From Campylobacter lanienae NCTC 13004 (GTDB lineage: Bacteria > Campylobacterota > Campylobacteria > Campylobacterales > Campylobacteraceae): a stretch of DNA of 64,000 nucleotides. A program made the position numbers and the translations under genes. Below, one piece after another: positions 7,209 through 16,032 of the stretch. A model generated the notes under the pieces. That model ran no database searches. It worked only from the letters and a program-made list of their open reading frames with translations, and had not been told where the DNA came from. Numbering within the stretch: the first letter of the stretch is position 1; every line of letters starts with the position of its first letter. Location: positions 1,530,555 to 1,594,554 of the forward strand of contig NZ_CP015578.1 in NCBI RefSeq assembly GCF_002139935.1. Reading direction: 5' to 3'.

Positions 7209-8777
7209 TTAAAATTTATATTTAACCCCAAAGGTGCCATTATAAATTTTCTCATCACTTCTTAGCTTAGCACCGATATTAGCATTTATGCTAAATGCTT
7301 CATTTAGCGAAACTTCAGCACCTAAACTTCCGCTTATATATGTGTGCTTTTTCTCATCATTTTGATTAATGATACTATACTCACTCCCTATGAAGTTCGC
7401 CACACTATCGGTGCCGCTTTTATAGATATCTCTCTCGATGGCTGGTTTGATATAAAAGTAGCTATACTCATCATAATATTTTCTTAGCTCAACTCCTATT
7501 TTAGCCATAGCATTTTTATTGGTTGTTTTATTGTAGTGTAGAGTTAAATCCCCACGCTCATTAAAGTCATTAGTCCTTATATAGCTATAACCCAATCCCA
7601 CAAGCGGCTTGATAAATAGCGAATTTATATCAAAGACATATCCATACTCTAACTCAATCCCCATAAAATCGCTATCATAATCAGCGCTATAAACCCTATT
7701 TAACACAGATCTACTATAATCACTCTTACTAAATCCATAATAAATTTTAGAGTCTAGCTCCGAATTTCCAAAAAAGCTTTTTGAGTAGATACCAAACTGA
7801 TAATTGTCGCTCTCATTTGTTATATTATTGCCATCACTTTTTGCCTTAGCAAAGCTTATAAACGCACCTAAGATATCGCTATCAAATGCGTGGTCATACC
7901 CTAGTATAAAGCCGTATATATCGGTATCTGGGCTGTTTTTTAGATAGGCTTTAGCACCTAAGACATTGGCCCATAGGTTGTTAGTAGTCTCAAATCTCTT
8001 TGTATATTCTTGGACTACACACGCCAAAGCTTGGTCGTTATCACAAGAAGCAAATTCCAATCCTTCAAGATTTTTGATAGCGGCCGCAAGAGCTATATTG
8101 CTACTATTGTTTGGATTTAGCAAGGCTATAGCTCTAGCATCAAGGGCGTTTTTGCTTAAGCTTATTATAGAATTTATATTTGTGTTTGGTCTTAATGCTT
8201 CTATTGTATTATTGATCGAGCTTTTCTCTAAGGCCTCTAGCTCTTTGATGGCGTTGGCGAAGATTTCTTGAAGTCTTTCGACTACGACAACATATCCACC
8301 ACTAAGATTACTATATTGACTGACATCTACTCCTAAATTTATATTTGGATCTTTTAAAAATTCTATAAATAAAAACTTACCCATTTGGTATACATTATCT
8401 CCATAAGCCCAACCCCTAATATCAGTAGGATTATCTTTAGCATATTGATAATTTATAAGAGCTTCACCAAGAGCCTTTAAATCAGAATATGTAGGATTGT
8501 TTGCTATACTATCTGTATATTTATCGATTTGATTTTTAATTTGCTCGGCATTTATAGTAGGAAATTTATTAAACTCATTAATTTCATTAGCACGCTGTTC
8601 TTCAGTCTTGTCGCATCCTGCAAGACAAATGCTATTATTTACCAACTCATTAAAATCTTGCATATATTTATTAGAGTTTTTTGGGTCATTGATAGGGTCA
8701 TAAACAAAGTTAGCATACAAAGAGCCATTCAAGCCCAAACCAATTATCACAGCACTTAGAATTTTTGAAATTTTCAT
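7209..8777 (-). CDS. Autotransporter-type outer membrane protein
   Basis: A 522-residue protein with a signal peptide (MKISKILSAVIIGLGLNGSLYA) and a C-terminal half of alternating beta-strand pattern ending in KYKF; a terminal aromatic residue is typical of outer-membrane barrels. The passenger (about 23-235) is short, with two cysteine pairs (CLAGC near 52-56; CDNDQALAC near 245) and no recognised enzyme motif. Strands such as YQFGIYSKSFFG and FIKPLVGLGYSYI match autotransporter beta-domains, so an adhesin or surface protein is likely. Expression appears doubly switchable: seven G abut the TATAAT box and six G lie in the ribosome binding site, where a hairpin can also form. Confidence 0.75.
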   Translation of the reverse strand: MKISKILSAVIIGLGLNGSLYANFVYDPINDPKNSNKYMQDFNELVNNSICLAGCDKTEEQRANEINEFNKFPTINAEQIKNQIDKYTDSIANNPTYSDLKALGEALINYQYAKDNPTDIRGWAYGDNVYQMGKFLFIEFLKDPNINLGVDVSQYSNLSGGYVVVVERLQEIFANAIKELEALEKSSINNTIEALRPNTNINSIISLSKNALDARAIALLNPNNSSNIALAAAIKNLEGLEFASCDNDQALACVVQEYTKRFETTNNLWANVLGAKAYLKNSPDTDIYGFILGYDHAFDSDILGAFISFAKAKSDGNNITNESDNYQFGIYSKSFFGNSELDSKIYYGFSKSDYSRSVLNRVYSADYDSDFMGIELEYGYVFDINSLFIKPLVGLGYSYIRTNDFNERGDLTLHYNKTTNKNAMAKIGVELRKYYDEYSYFYIKPAIERDIYKSGTDSVANFIGSEYSIINQNDEKKHTYISGSLGAEVSLNEAFSINANIGAKLRSDEKIYNGTFGVKYKF

Positions 8778-8786
8778 AATCTCCCC

Positions 8787-8820
8787 CCACCTTTTTGATA
8801 AAATTAAATTTTAAAGGTGG
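8787..8820 (-). promoter_or_regulatory. Hairpin occluding the autotransporter ribosome binding site
   Basis: In the mRNA leader CCACCTTT (8813-8820) can pair with AAAGGTGG (8787-8794) across an 18-base loop. The second arm is the Shine-Dalgarno sequence and runs into a G6 tract (8783-8788) before the ATG. Changes in tract length would alter both the SD-ATG spacing and the stem. Confidence 0.5.
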
Positions 8821-8821
8821 T

Positions 8822-8834
8822 ATTATACCCCCCC
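8822..8834 (-). promoter_or_regulatory. G7-TATAAT promoter of the autotransporter
   Basis: On the minus strand GGGGGGGTATAAT: a perfect -10 box with seven G immediately upstream, where the extended -10 region would lie. The same unusual arrangement, with nine G, precedes the GTPase gene at 44712. Confidence 0.6.
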
Positions 8835-8950
8835 ATTAATTTAAGCTTAAATTTGGATAAATTGAGTAAATTTTTATAAATTTTTATATTGTTAAAAGCA
8901 AGAGCGTGAGTGTGGTGTGGCGACAAAATAATGGCGTGGATTAAAAAGAA

Positions 8951-8978
8951 GTTAAGAGATTATCGCTAATCTCTTAAC
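8951..8978 (-). terminator. Terminator overlapping the dnaE stop
   Basis: GTTAAGAGATTA and TAATCTCTTAAC form a perfect 12-bp stem with a 4-base loop (TCGC); the dnaE stop codon lies in the stem, and TTCTTTTTAAT follows on the minus strand. Confidence 0.8.
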
Positions 8979-11900
8979 CAGCTAAAAGCGTATTTAGCTC
9001 ACTTTCGAAATCATCAGTGACGCTAAATTCAGTTACAAACTGCATAATTTGCGTTTTATTCTCATCTAAAACTCTTAAAATCAAGCTCTTTTTGGCTCCG
9101 ATTATAGCGTTGTGTCTGTGTGCGAGTTGGTAAATTTGATTGATTTTATTTTTGTTTAAAGCGCTTAATTTTAGCTCAATTTCTAATTTTCCAACGATAT
9201 TTGAGCTAGGTTGTTCGATAGTGGTTTCTGTATTTATGGCTCTTTTTTTAGGTGCGTTTCTAAGGGTTATATCGCCATTTTTTGCCTCGTCTATATCGAT
9301 GATTTGATTGACTATCATTTTTGAGTTTGTGTCCCTTGGTGGTGTGACTTTGAGTGCGTATAATCTATCTGTGTTGATTATCTCACTAGCTTGAGTACAA
9401 GCCACATCAAAGGCAAACATATCGGCATTTGAGCTTTTGTCAGTTACGCTTAATATCGCCATTTTATTGCCTGATTTTGTATCTTTGATGCTGATATCAT
9501 TTAGCTTAGCGATGATGAGATGTTCGCCGTTTTTAGCACTTTTTAAGATATCTAGGATTGTAGAGTGTTTGATGGCGCCAAAATACTCTTTATTCTCTTC
9601 TATCTCTTCGGCGGTGATTTTGTTGGATTTTAGTGTGATTTTGGTATTTCCGGCCTCTTCAAGAGTGTAAATTTCATTTACTTTTAGCTTGACTTGCTGG
9701 TCGTCTCTATTAAAAAGCATCTTAAATACAAGTGGTTTATTTAGCTCATCTTTTGGCATTGATTCTATCTTTTGTATATGGGAAAATACCGTAGCTTCCA
9801 TACTTCCATACATATCAAGGATGGTTATGATACCCATTTTATTGCCAGATTTTGTCAGCTTGATTGATATATCTTCTATCTTGCCTATTACGATAATTTC
9901 ATTGCCATCTTCGATAGTATCAAACTGCGTTGAATTCGTATGCGAAATGGCTTCAATGCTACTTTTAAACTCATCTAATGGATGTCCGCTGATATATACG
10001 CCTAGATACTCTTGCTCGAAGCTTAAAAGCTCTCTTTGGGTGAATTCATCTGGTGCTAAGCTTAGATTAAGCACCATTTTACTCATACTCTCATCATCGC
10101 CAAATAGCGAGAATTGCGCCTCTTTTTTGATATCGGAGCTTTTTTTGGATTGGTCTGTGAGATACTCAATATTTTGCATCAAAGTTTTTCTAGTGTAGCC
10201 AAATTCATCCAAAGCACCTGATTTAATAAGCGATTCATAAACTCGCTTATTTACTACGGTACAATCGCTTTTAGACACTAGATCTTCTAAGCTATTTAGG
10301 CCATCTTTTCTGATATTTGTGATATCTTCAATCGCAGATCCACCAACGCCTTTGATAGCGCCCAGTCCATAGATGATAGCATCCTTACCATCCTTGCTAA
10401 TAACGCTAAATTCACTACTACTTTTAGTAACACTAGGTGGGAGTAGCTCTATATCTAAACGGCGGATCTCTTCTATATATTTGGTGACTTTATCGGCGTT
10501 ATTCTCTTCGCTACTTAAAAGAGCAGCCATAAATTCAGCTGGATAATATGTCTTTAAATATGCTGTTTGAAAGGTGATAAGAGCGTAAGCTGCGGAGTGG
10601 GATTTGTTAAATCCATATTCGGCAAATTTCATAATCAATTCAAAAAGAGCATCAGCCTTATCTCTATCAAAGCCATTTTGAGAAGCGCCATCTAGATACT
10701 GGGTTTTGAGCCTTAGCATCTCATCTTCTTTTTTCTTACTCATTGCCCTACGGACTAAATCCGCTCCACCAAGGCTAAATCCACCCACAGTTTGGACTAC
10801 TTGCATGACTTGCTCTTGATAGACTATAACTCCATAAGTTGGCTCTAATATCGGTCGCAAGGCTTCAAAAGCGTATTCTACGCTCTTTTTGCCATGTTTG
10901 ATATCTATGAAGTCATCAACCATACCTGAATTTAGAGGTCCTGGGCGATAGAGTGCAATCATAGCGATTATATCTTCGAAGCAATCTGGCCTAAGCTTAG
11001 CGGCCAATTTTTGCATTCCGCTAGATTCTATCTGAAAAATTCCAAGAGTGTTGCCACTTTGTATAGTTTGATAGGTTTTAGGGTCGTTAAAATCGATCTT
11101 TTCCCATAAAATATCTTGATTAAATTTAGCTTTAATAAGCTTAATGGCATCATCAATCACAGTTAGAGTTTTAAGCCCCAAAAAGTCAAATTTGATCAGA
11201 TCTACATCTTCTAAATAATCCTTAGTATATTGCGTGACATAGTGGCCATCTTCGGCGTTGCTTTGTCGCCATAGCGGTGCCTTTTTCCATAGTTCTTCAT
11301 TGCTGATTACTATACCAGCAGCGTGCATACCGGGATTTCTATTTAAACCTTCAAGCTCGCAAGCATATTGCCACACGCTTCTAGCTAGCTCATTACTCTC
11401 TATCAATTCAGCGATTTTTGGCTCTTTTTCAAAGGCTCCAGGCTCAAATTCGCCCTTTTTATTTGTGTAGCCCTTTAAGCTAATTCCAAGCTCATCAGGA
11501 ATTAACTTTGCCATCGCATCAGCATCAGCGTATGGCATACCCATAACCCTAGCGACATCTCTTATAATGCCCTTGGCTAAGAGCTTATTAAATGTAGCTA
11601 CTTGAGCGACATTATACTGGCCATATTTTTCAATCACATAATCAATAACTTCGCTTCTGCGATTTTGACAAAAATCCACATCAATATCAGGCATACTGAT
11701 ACGCTCAGGATTTAAAAATCTCTCAAATAGCAAGTTATATGGGATCGGATCAAGGTCAGTTATACGAAGGGCGTAAGCTACCAAGCTTCCAGCAGCCGAG
11801 CCACGTCCAGGGCCTACTGGGATACCGCGCTTTTTGGCTTCGTTGATAAAGTCAGCCACGATAAGCATGTAGCCTGGGAATTTCATATTTTTAATGGTGT

Positions 11901-12957
11901 TTATCTCTAAGTCTAGCCTATCTTTGTAAATTTGATGTTTGCTAGGATCGATAAACTCTAAACGCTTTTTAAGCCCCTCTTTACACTCATATTCAAACAA
12001 AAGGCTATCATTATCCAAATCATACTCTAAATCTGGATTTGGCAAGGCTAGATCCCTTGCTTTGGCATATTCTTGAGTGAATTTAAAATTTGGCGGAGTG
12101 GCGTTGCCTAATTTAATCTCTAAATTACACTTATTTACTATCTCTTGGGTATTAGATACCACTTCTGGGATATCAGCGAAAATCTCGCTCATCTGCTCTG
12201 GGGATTTAGCATAAAATTCGCTTAAAACCTGCTCTTTGACGCTCTCATCGAAATTTTTATTGGCTGAGATATAGACAAATATTTTTTGTGCTATGGCGCT
12301 ATCTTTGGTGGTGTAGTGAGCGTCGTTTGTGGCGATTAATTTAATACCAGTCTCTTTAGATAATCTGATAATATCACTATCGATTCGCTGCTGATCAAAT
12401 ATCCCATGACGCATAATCTCAAGATAAAAATCATCCCCAAATATATCTTTATACTCTAGTGCTGCAGCTTTGGCTGCTTCATATCCGCCTGCACCCCTTT
12501 TGATATTTCTCTCACTTAAATTTAGATGAAAATTCACCTCTCCTGCTAAACAAGCCGAGCTACAAACTAGCCCCTCACTATGCTCTCTTAATAGCTTCTT
12601 ATTGATTCTTGGATAGTAGTAATAGCCCTTGATATAGCTCATTGAGCTAAGATACATTAAATTTTGATATCCTATCTCATTTTTAGCAAATAAGCATAGA
12701 TGAAATCTATATCTACTCTCTTTGGACTCTATATCATCGCTATTGTGGATGTAGGCCTCAAGCCCGATAATAGGCTTGATCCCTTCTGCTTTCATACCTT
12801 TATAAAACTCAATCGCACCAAACATATTGCCATGATCTGTTATAGCGCAAGATTTTATATTCATCTCTTTTAGCCTTTTGGCTAGGGTTTTAATCTTATT
12901 CGCACCATCTAATAAAGAGTATTCGGTATGTAGATGAAGATGGGTAAATTCGCTCAT
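8974..12957 (-). CDS. dnaE: DNA polymerase III alpha subunit
   Basis: The replicative polymerase catalytic subunit, 1327 residues. Domains in order: PHP domain (HLHLHTEYSLLDG at 7-19), polymerase core with catalytic PDIDVDF near 424 and KFDFLGLKTL near 588, beta-binding and helix-hairpin-helix region (VPGRGSAAG and GLGAIKGVG blocks), then OB-fold region and C-terminus. It is longer than the roughly 1200 residues I expect in Campylobacter. The excess is explained by two consecutive OB-fold-like repeats, near 1018 (IGKIEDISIKLTKSGNKMGI) and 1150 (IAKLNDISIKDTKSGNKMAI), which share DISIK-TKSGNKM. The gene precedes its neighbours only by strand; its terminator is at its stop. Confidence 0.96.
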   Translation of the reverse strand: MSEFTHLHLHTEYSLLDGANKIKTLAKRLKEMNIKSCAITDHGNMFGAIEFYKGMKAEGIKPIIGLEAYIHNSDDIESKESRYRFHLCLFAKNEIGYQNLMYLSSMSYIKGYYYYPRINKKLLREHSEGLVCSSACLAGEVNFHLNLSERNIKRGAGGYEAAKAAALEYKDIFGDDFYLEIMRHGIFDQQRIDSDIIRLSKETGIKLIATNDAHYTTKDSAIAQKIFVYISANKNFDESVKEQVLSEFYAKSPEQMSEIFADIPEVVSNTQEIVNKCNLEIKLGNATPPNFKFTQEYAKARDLALPNPDLEYDLDNDSLLFEYECKEGLKKRLEFIDPSKHQIYKDRLDLEINTIKNMKFPGYMLIVADFINEAKKRGIPVGPGRGSAAGSLVAYALRITDLDPIPYNLLFERFLNPERISMPDIDVDFCQNRRSEVIDYVIEKYGQYNVAQVATFNKLLAKGIIRDVARVMGMPYADADAMAKLIPDELGISLKGYTNKKGEFEPGAFEKEPKIAELIESNELARSVWQYACELEGLNRNPGMHAAGIVISNEELWKKAPLWRQSNAEDGHYVTQYTKDYLEDVDLIKFDFLGLKTLTVIDDAIKLIKAKFNQDILWEKIDFNDPKTYQTIQSGNTLGIFQIESSGMQKLAAKLRPDCFEDIIAMIALYRPGPLNSGMVDDFIDIKHGKKSVEYAFEALRPILEPTYGVIVYQEQVMQVVQTVGGFSLGGADLVRRAMSKKKEDEMLRLKTQYLDGASQNGFDRDKADALFELIMKFAEYGFNKSHSAAYALITFQTAYLKTYYPAEFMAALLSSEENNADKVTKYIEEIRRLDIELLPPSVTKSSSEFSVISKDGKDAIIYGLGAIKGVGGSAIEDITNIRKDGLNSLEDLVSKSDCTVVNKRVYESLIKSGALDEFGYTRKTLMQNIEYLTDQSKKSSDIKKEAQFSLFGDDESMSKMVLNLSLAPDEFTQRELLSFEQEYLGVYISGHPLDEFKSSIEAISHTNSTQFDTIEDGNEIIVIGKIEDISIKLTKSGNKMGIITILDMYGSMEATVFSHIQKIESMPKDELNKPLVFKMLFNRDDQQVKLKVNEIYTLEEAGNTKITLKSNKITAEEIEENKEYFGAIKHSTILDILKSAKNGEHLIIAKLNDISIKDTKSGNKMAILSVTDKSSNADMFAFDVACTQASEIINTDRLYALKVTPPRDTNSKMIVNQIIDIDEAKNGDITLRNAPKKRAINTETTIEQPSSNIVGKLEIELKLSALNKNKINQIYQLAHRHNAIIGAKKSLILRVLDENKTQIMQFVTEFSVTDDFESELNTLLAG

Positions 12958-12966
12958 ATAACTATC

Positions 12967-14205
12967 CTAATTTTTGTCTGATATGATATTGTCAATATTT
13001 TTAAAAATTGCGCTACTATTTTGTTCAATTGAGTTAAATTTGCGGACTAATCCATCAATATCTTGTCTATTTTTATCTTTTAAAATATTTGCTATAGTCT
13101 CTAATGCCTCTTTGAGTTGAGCCGCTTGCGATGGCTTGAATTTAGCAAAGTTTTTATCACAATCACTGAGTAATTCATCTATGTGAGCTTCTTGCTCTGG
13201 CGTGATAACTAGGTCATTTAGAGCGTTGTTATAGGCGTTAGTTTTAGCTAAGATTAGATCGATTTTGGTTAGAATTCCAATTGCTTTATTCTGTGTTAGT
13301 TCAGAGATTTGAGCTGTTGTGGCGGAGTCTGTGCTGAAATTTTGGAGCGTGGTTTTGAGTTTATCTGTGTTGTCAATGGCGGTTTGCGCTACTTTGTTTA
13401 TCATATCAGTTGAGCGGTTTAGCTCATCGGCATCTTGGCTTAGCATTGCTACGGTGCTTTCTATATCAGCTGTGGCTTTGGCGGTATTTTCAGCTAATTT
13501 TCTAACCTCATCAGCCACCACGGCAAATCCCCTACCATGCTCGCCTGCCCTAGCTGCTTCGATGGCGGCATTTAGAGCTAATAAATTTGTCTGGTCTGCG
13601 ATATCTTTAATCAAATTTACCATACTGCTAATATCAGTAGCTCTTTGGTATATGCTTTGGGTAGTTTGATTGCTATTTGCGGTAATTACACTGAAATTTG
13701 AGCTTAATTCTTCTACATTACTTATGCTTTGTTTGGCTATATCTGCTGTTTGTCTGCTAGAATCAACAACCTTAGATAGATCATTTACACTCTCTATCAA
13801 ATCTCTTTGGACGGCATCCATTCCGCTTGTGCCGTTACCTAACTCTGTGAATTTCTGACTCAAAATCCCCCTAATTCTACCTTTTTGGCCCTCTAAAACA
13901 CCGGTTACGCCTTCGCTTAGAGATTCTGCGTTATTTCTAAAAATTCCTTTAAATCCCTCAACATAGATATTTCGATAGTCATCGCCACTTCTGGCTGCTA
14001 AAATGCTGCTTTGAGTCTCTCTTTGTAGGGCTTCTACTTGGTCTAAAAGATTATTAATACACTTAGCTATAGTTACTAATCTAGAATCATTATCAATATT
14101 TGTAATTCTAGCTTCTAATTTGCCTTTTGATGCGCCGCATGCTACTGCTACTATCTCATTATAAACAATATCATCAAATTTGCTTTTTTTGCTAAATATA
14201 CCCAT
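12967..14205 (-). CDS. Soluble methyl-accepting chemotaxis protein
   Basis: A 412-residue receptor with a complete signalling hairpin tip ([19 protein letters not shown] near 217-235) and long coiled coils, but no membrane segment and no recognised ligand domain at the N-terminus, so it should be cytoplasmic. After the signalling domain, [16 protein letters not shown] resembles the start of a CZB zinc-sensing domain, with Leu in place of the expected His of KIDH. It lies 3 bases after a PAS gene on the same strand. This pairing recalls the CetA/CetB energy-taxis system of C. jejuni, although CetA there has a membrane segment. A PAS-coupled redox receptor is the best guess. Confidence 0.85.
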   Translation of the reverse strand: MGIFSKKSKFDDIVYNEIVAVACGASKGKLEARITNIDNDSRLVTIAKCINNLLDQVEALQRETQSSILAARSGDDYRNIYVEGFKGIFRNNAESLSEGVTGVLEGQKGRIRGILSQKFTELGNGTSGMDAVQRDLIESVNDLSKVVDSSRQTADIAKQSISNVEELSSNFSVITANSNQTTQSIYQRATDISSMVNLIKDIADQTNLLALNAAIEAARAGEHGRGFAVVADEVRKLAENTAKATADIESTVAMLSQDADELNRSTDMINKVAQTAIDNTDKLKTTLQNFSTDSATTAQISELTQNKAIGILTKIDLILAKTNAYNNALNDLVITPEQEAHIDELLSDCDKNFAKFKPSQAAQLKEALETIANILKDKNRQDIDGLVRKFNSIEQNSSAIFKNIDNIISDKN

Positions 14206-14208
14206 TTA

Positions 14209-14727
14209 TTATCCTTTTGCTCTTTGTAGTTCATTGACAAAGCGGTCGTATGTAGTGTTGTGTGTAGCTAACAAATCGGCTATATATTTTTGGCTAGCTT
14301 CGATTCCGCCGAATTTTTCTAATTCTAACATTTTTTGGTATATTGGGATGATTTTCTCCACGGCTTGTGGATTGGCTTTGCGTCGAACTGAGTAGTAGCC
14401 TATGATATTGCCACTTTCATCAAGAGAGCTTGTAACATTGGCAAATACCCAGTAATATCCACCATCAAAGGTTATATTTTTAACAAAAGCAAATATCTCT
14501 TGTTTATTTTTTATCCTATCCCAAAGTAGTTTAAATACATACTTTGGCATATCGGGATGGCGAACTATATTGTGATTTTTGCCTATGAGATCTGAATTTT
14601 TGGCATTTACGATATTTAAAAAATAGCTATTAGCATAAGTAATGCGGCCTTTTAAATCTGTCTTTGTAGTAATGAAAGCTTCATCACCAATATCTTTTTG
14701 ATGATTATATAGCGTATTACTATTCAT
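14209..14727 (-). CDS. PAS-domain energy-taxis sensor (CetB/Aer-like)
   Basis: A 172-residue single PAS protein. The core matches the Aer/CetB type: TKTDLKGRITYANSYFLNI, the loop GKNHNIVRHPDMPKYVF, and the beta-strand region YYWVFANVTS followed by GYYSVRRKAN. Proteins of this type usually bind FAD and report redox state to a partner receptor. Its stop is 3 bases from the soluble chemotaxis receptor gene, so the two are probably one operon and one signalling unit. There are no membrane segments. Confidence 0.85.
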   Translation of the reverse strand: MNSNTLYNHQKDIGDEAFITTKTDLKGRITYANSYFLNIVNAKNSDLIGKNHNIVRHPDMPKYVFKLLWDRIKNKQEIFAFVKNITFDGGYYWVFANVTSSLDESGNIIGYYSVRRKANPQAVEKIIPIYQKMLELEKFGGIEASQKYIADLLATHNTTYDRFVNELQRAKG

Positions 14728-14829
14728 TTAAACTCCTAATATTTTTGTGATTATATCCAATAATATATTAAAACAATCTAATATAATTTACCCTAAATTA
14801 AAATAAATTAATATAAATTTAACCTAAAT

Positions 14830-16032
14830 TTAATACAAATTAGCCCTATTAGAGATATCCCAAAGTGGCATAAAAATCCCAAGCGCCAATACCAAAACCG
14901 CCACCGATATAATCACGAGCAAAATCGGCTCCAAATAAGCACTAAGATTATCAATGAGAGAATCATATTTCTCTTTATAATAGTTTGAGATATAGCCAAA
15001 CATCTGATCTATTGTGCCACTTTTTTCACCGACTTTTATAATCTCTATAGCGATATTTTCATATATGGCGATCTTTTGAAATGATGAGTTTAGGGTATTT
15101 CCATTATAAATATCTTTGATAGCTTGATTGATTTTAAGCTTTATATAGCTATTATCTACTACGCTATTTGAGATGACTAAAGCCTTATCTATAGGGGTTC
15201 CAGCGGTGATTAGTTGAGATAAAATGAGATTAAATTTAGCCAAAAAACTATATAAAATAAGCCTTTTTAATAGTGGAATTTTCAGCATAATCTCATCAAA
15301 TTTAAGCTGAAATTTATAATTAAATTTATGAAAATACCAGATCAAAAATATCACAAAAACAGAGCCAAAAGCTATCAAAATCCCATAATCACTCACAAAG
15401 CTCCCTAAAGCCAATATAGCTCTACTAGCCCAATAAAGCTCCCCACCAAAGCTATCAAAAATCCCTTTAAATGATGGCATAACCATCGTTATAAGTATAT
15501 TAAAAGCTATTAATAAAGCTACAAATGTAAGGGCGGGATATCTGATTGCTTTTTTAAATTTAGCCCTATTTATAGAGATATTTTCTAGCATATTACTAAG
15601 GGTGGATAGTGAGCTTGCGAGTTTGCCACTATTTTGCCCTAGGGCAAACATAGCCAAAACCACACTCCCAAGCTCATCTTTATGCGTATTTAAGGCTTTT
15701 TCTAGGCTTGCTCCAGCATTTAAATCAGCACTAATATCATTAAAAATCTGCTTAAGCTTAGGATTATCGCACCCCTTTGCTACGCTATTAAAGGCATCAA
15801 GCACGCTCACTCCAGCTTCTAAAAGTGCGCTAAGCTCTTTAATATAAATAGCTAAAATTCTCTCATCAATAGCCTTAAAACTTAAATTCAATCCATATTC
15901 TTTAATCTCTTTAATCTCGATTATGGTGCCATTTTTAGACAAAATATCTTTGGCATTTTCTAGATTTATAGCGTTTATGGTGTGAGTTTGAGTGGTGCCA
16001 TCTTTTATAATTTTGGCTATAAATTTTTTCAT
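14830..16032 (-). CDS. ctsF: Type II secretion F / PilC-like inner membrane protein
   Basis: A 400-residue polytopic protein with the duplicated T2SF domain: cytoplasmic four-helix segments around 65-170 (ELSALLEAGVSVLDAF; ALGQNSGKLASSL) and 270-340 (LSQLITAGTPIDKAL; IIKVGEKSGTIDQMF), with membrane segments near 165-190, 205-230 and 365-390. It forms the inner-membrane platform on which the ATPase acts. It overlaps the ATPase gene by ATGA and ends the operon. In C. jejuni the equivalent gene, ctsF, is needed for natural transformation; that role is inferred here from gene content. Confidence 0.88.
   Translation of the reverse strand: MKKFIAKIIKDGTTQTHTINAINLENAKDILSKNGTIIEIKEIKEYGLNLSFKAIDERILAIYIKELSALLEAGVSVLDAFNSVAKGCDNPKLKQIFNDISADLNAGASLEKALNTHKDELGSVVLAMFALGQNSGKLASSLSTLSNMLENISINRAKFKKAIRYPALTFVALLIAFNILITMVMPSFKGIFDSFGGELYWASRAILALGSFVSDYGILIAFGSVFVIFLIWYFHKFNYKFQLKFDEIMLKIPLLKRLILYSFLAKFNLILSQLITAGTPIDKALVISNSVVDNSYIKLKINQAIKDIYNGNTLNSSFQKIAIYENIAIEIIKVGEKSGTIDQMFGYISNYYKEKYDSLIDNLSAYLEPILLVIISVAVLVLALGIFMPLWDISNRANLY

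Noticed and set aside
8974..12957. Intein as the reason for the long DnaE
   Set aside because: The catalytic motifs run on without the splice-junction residues of an intein; the extra length lies in the OB-fold region instead.
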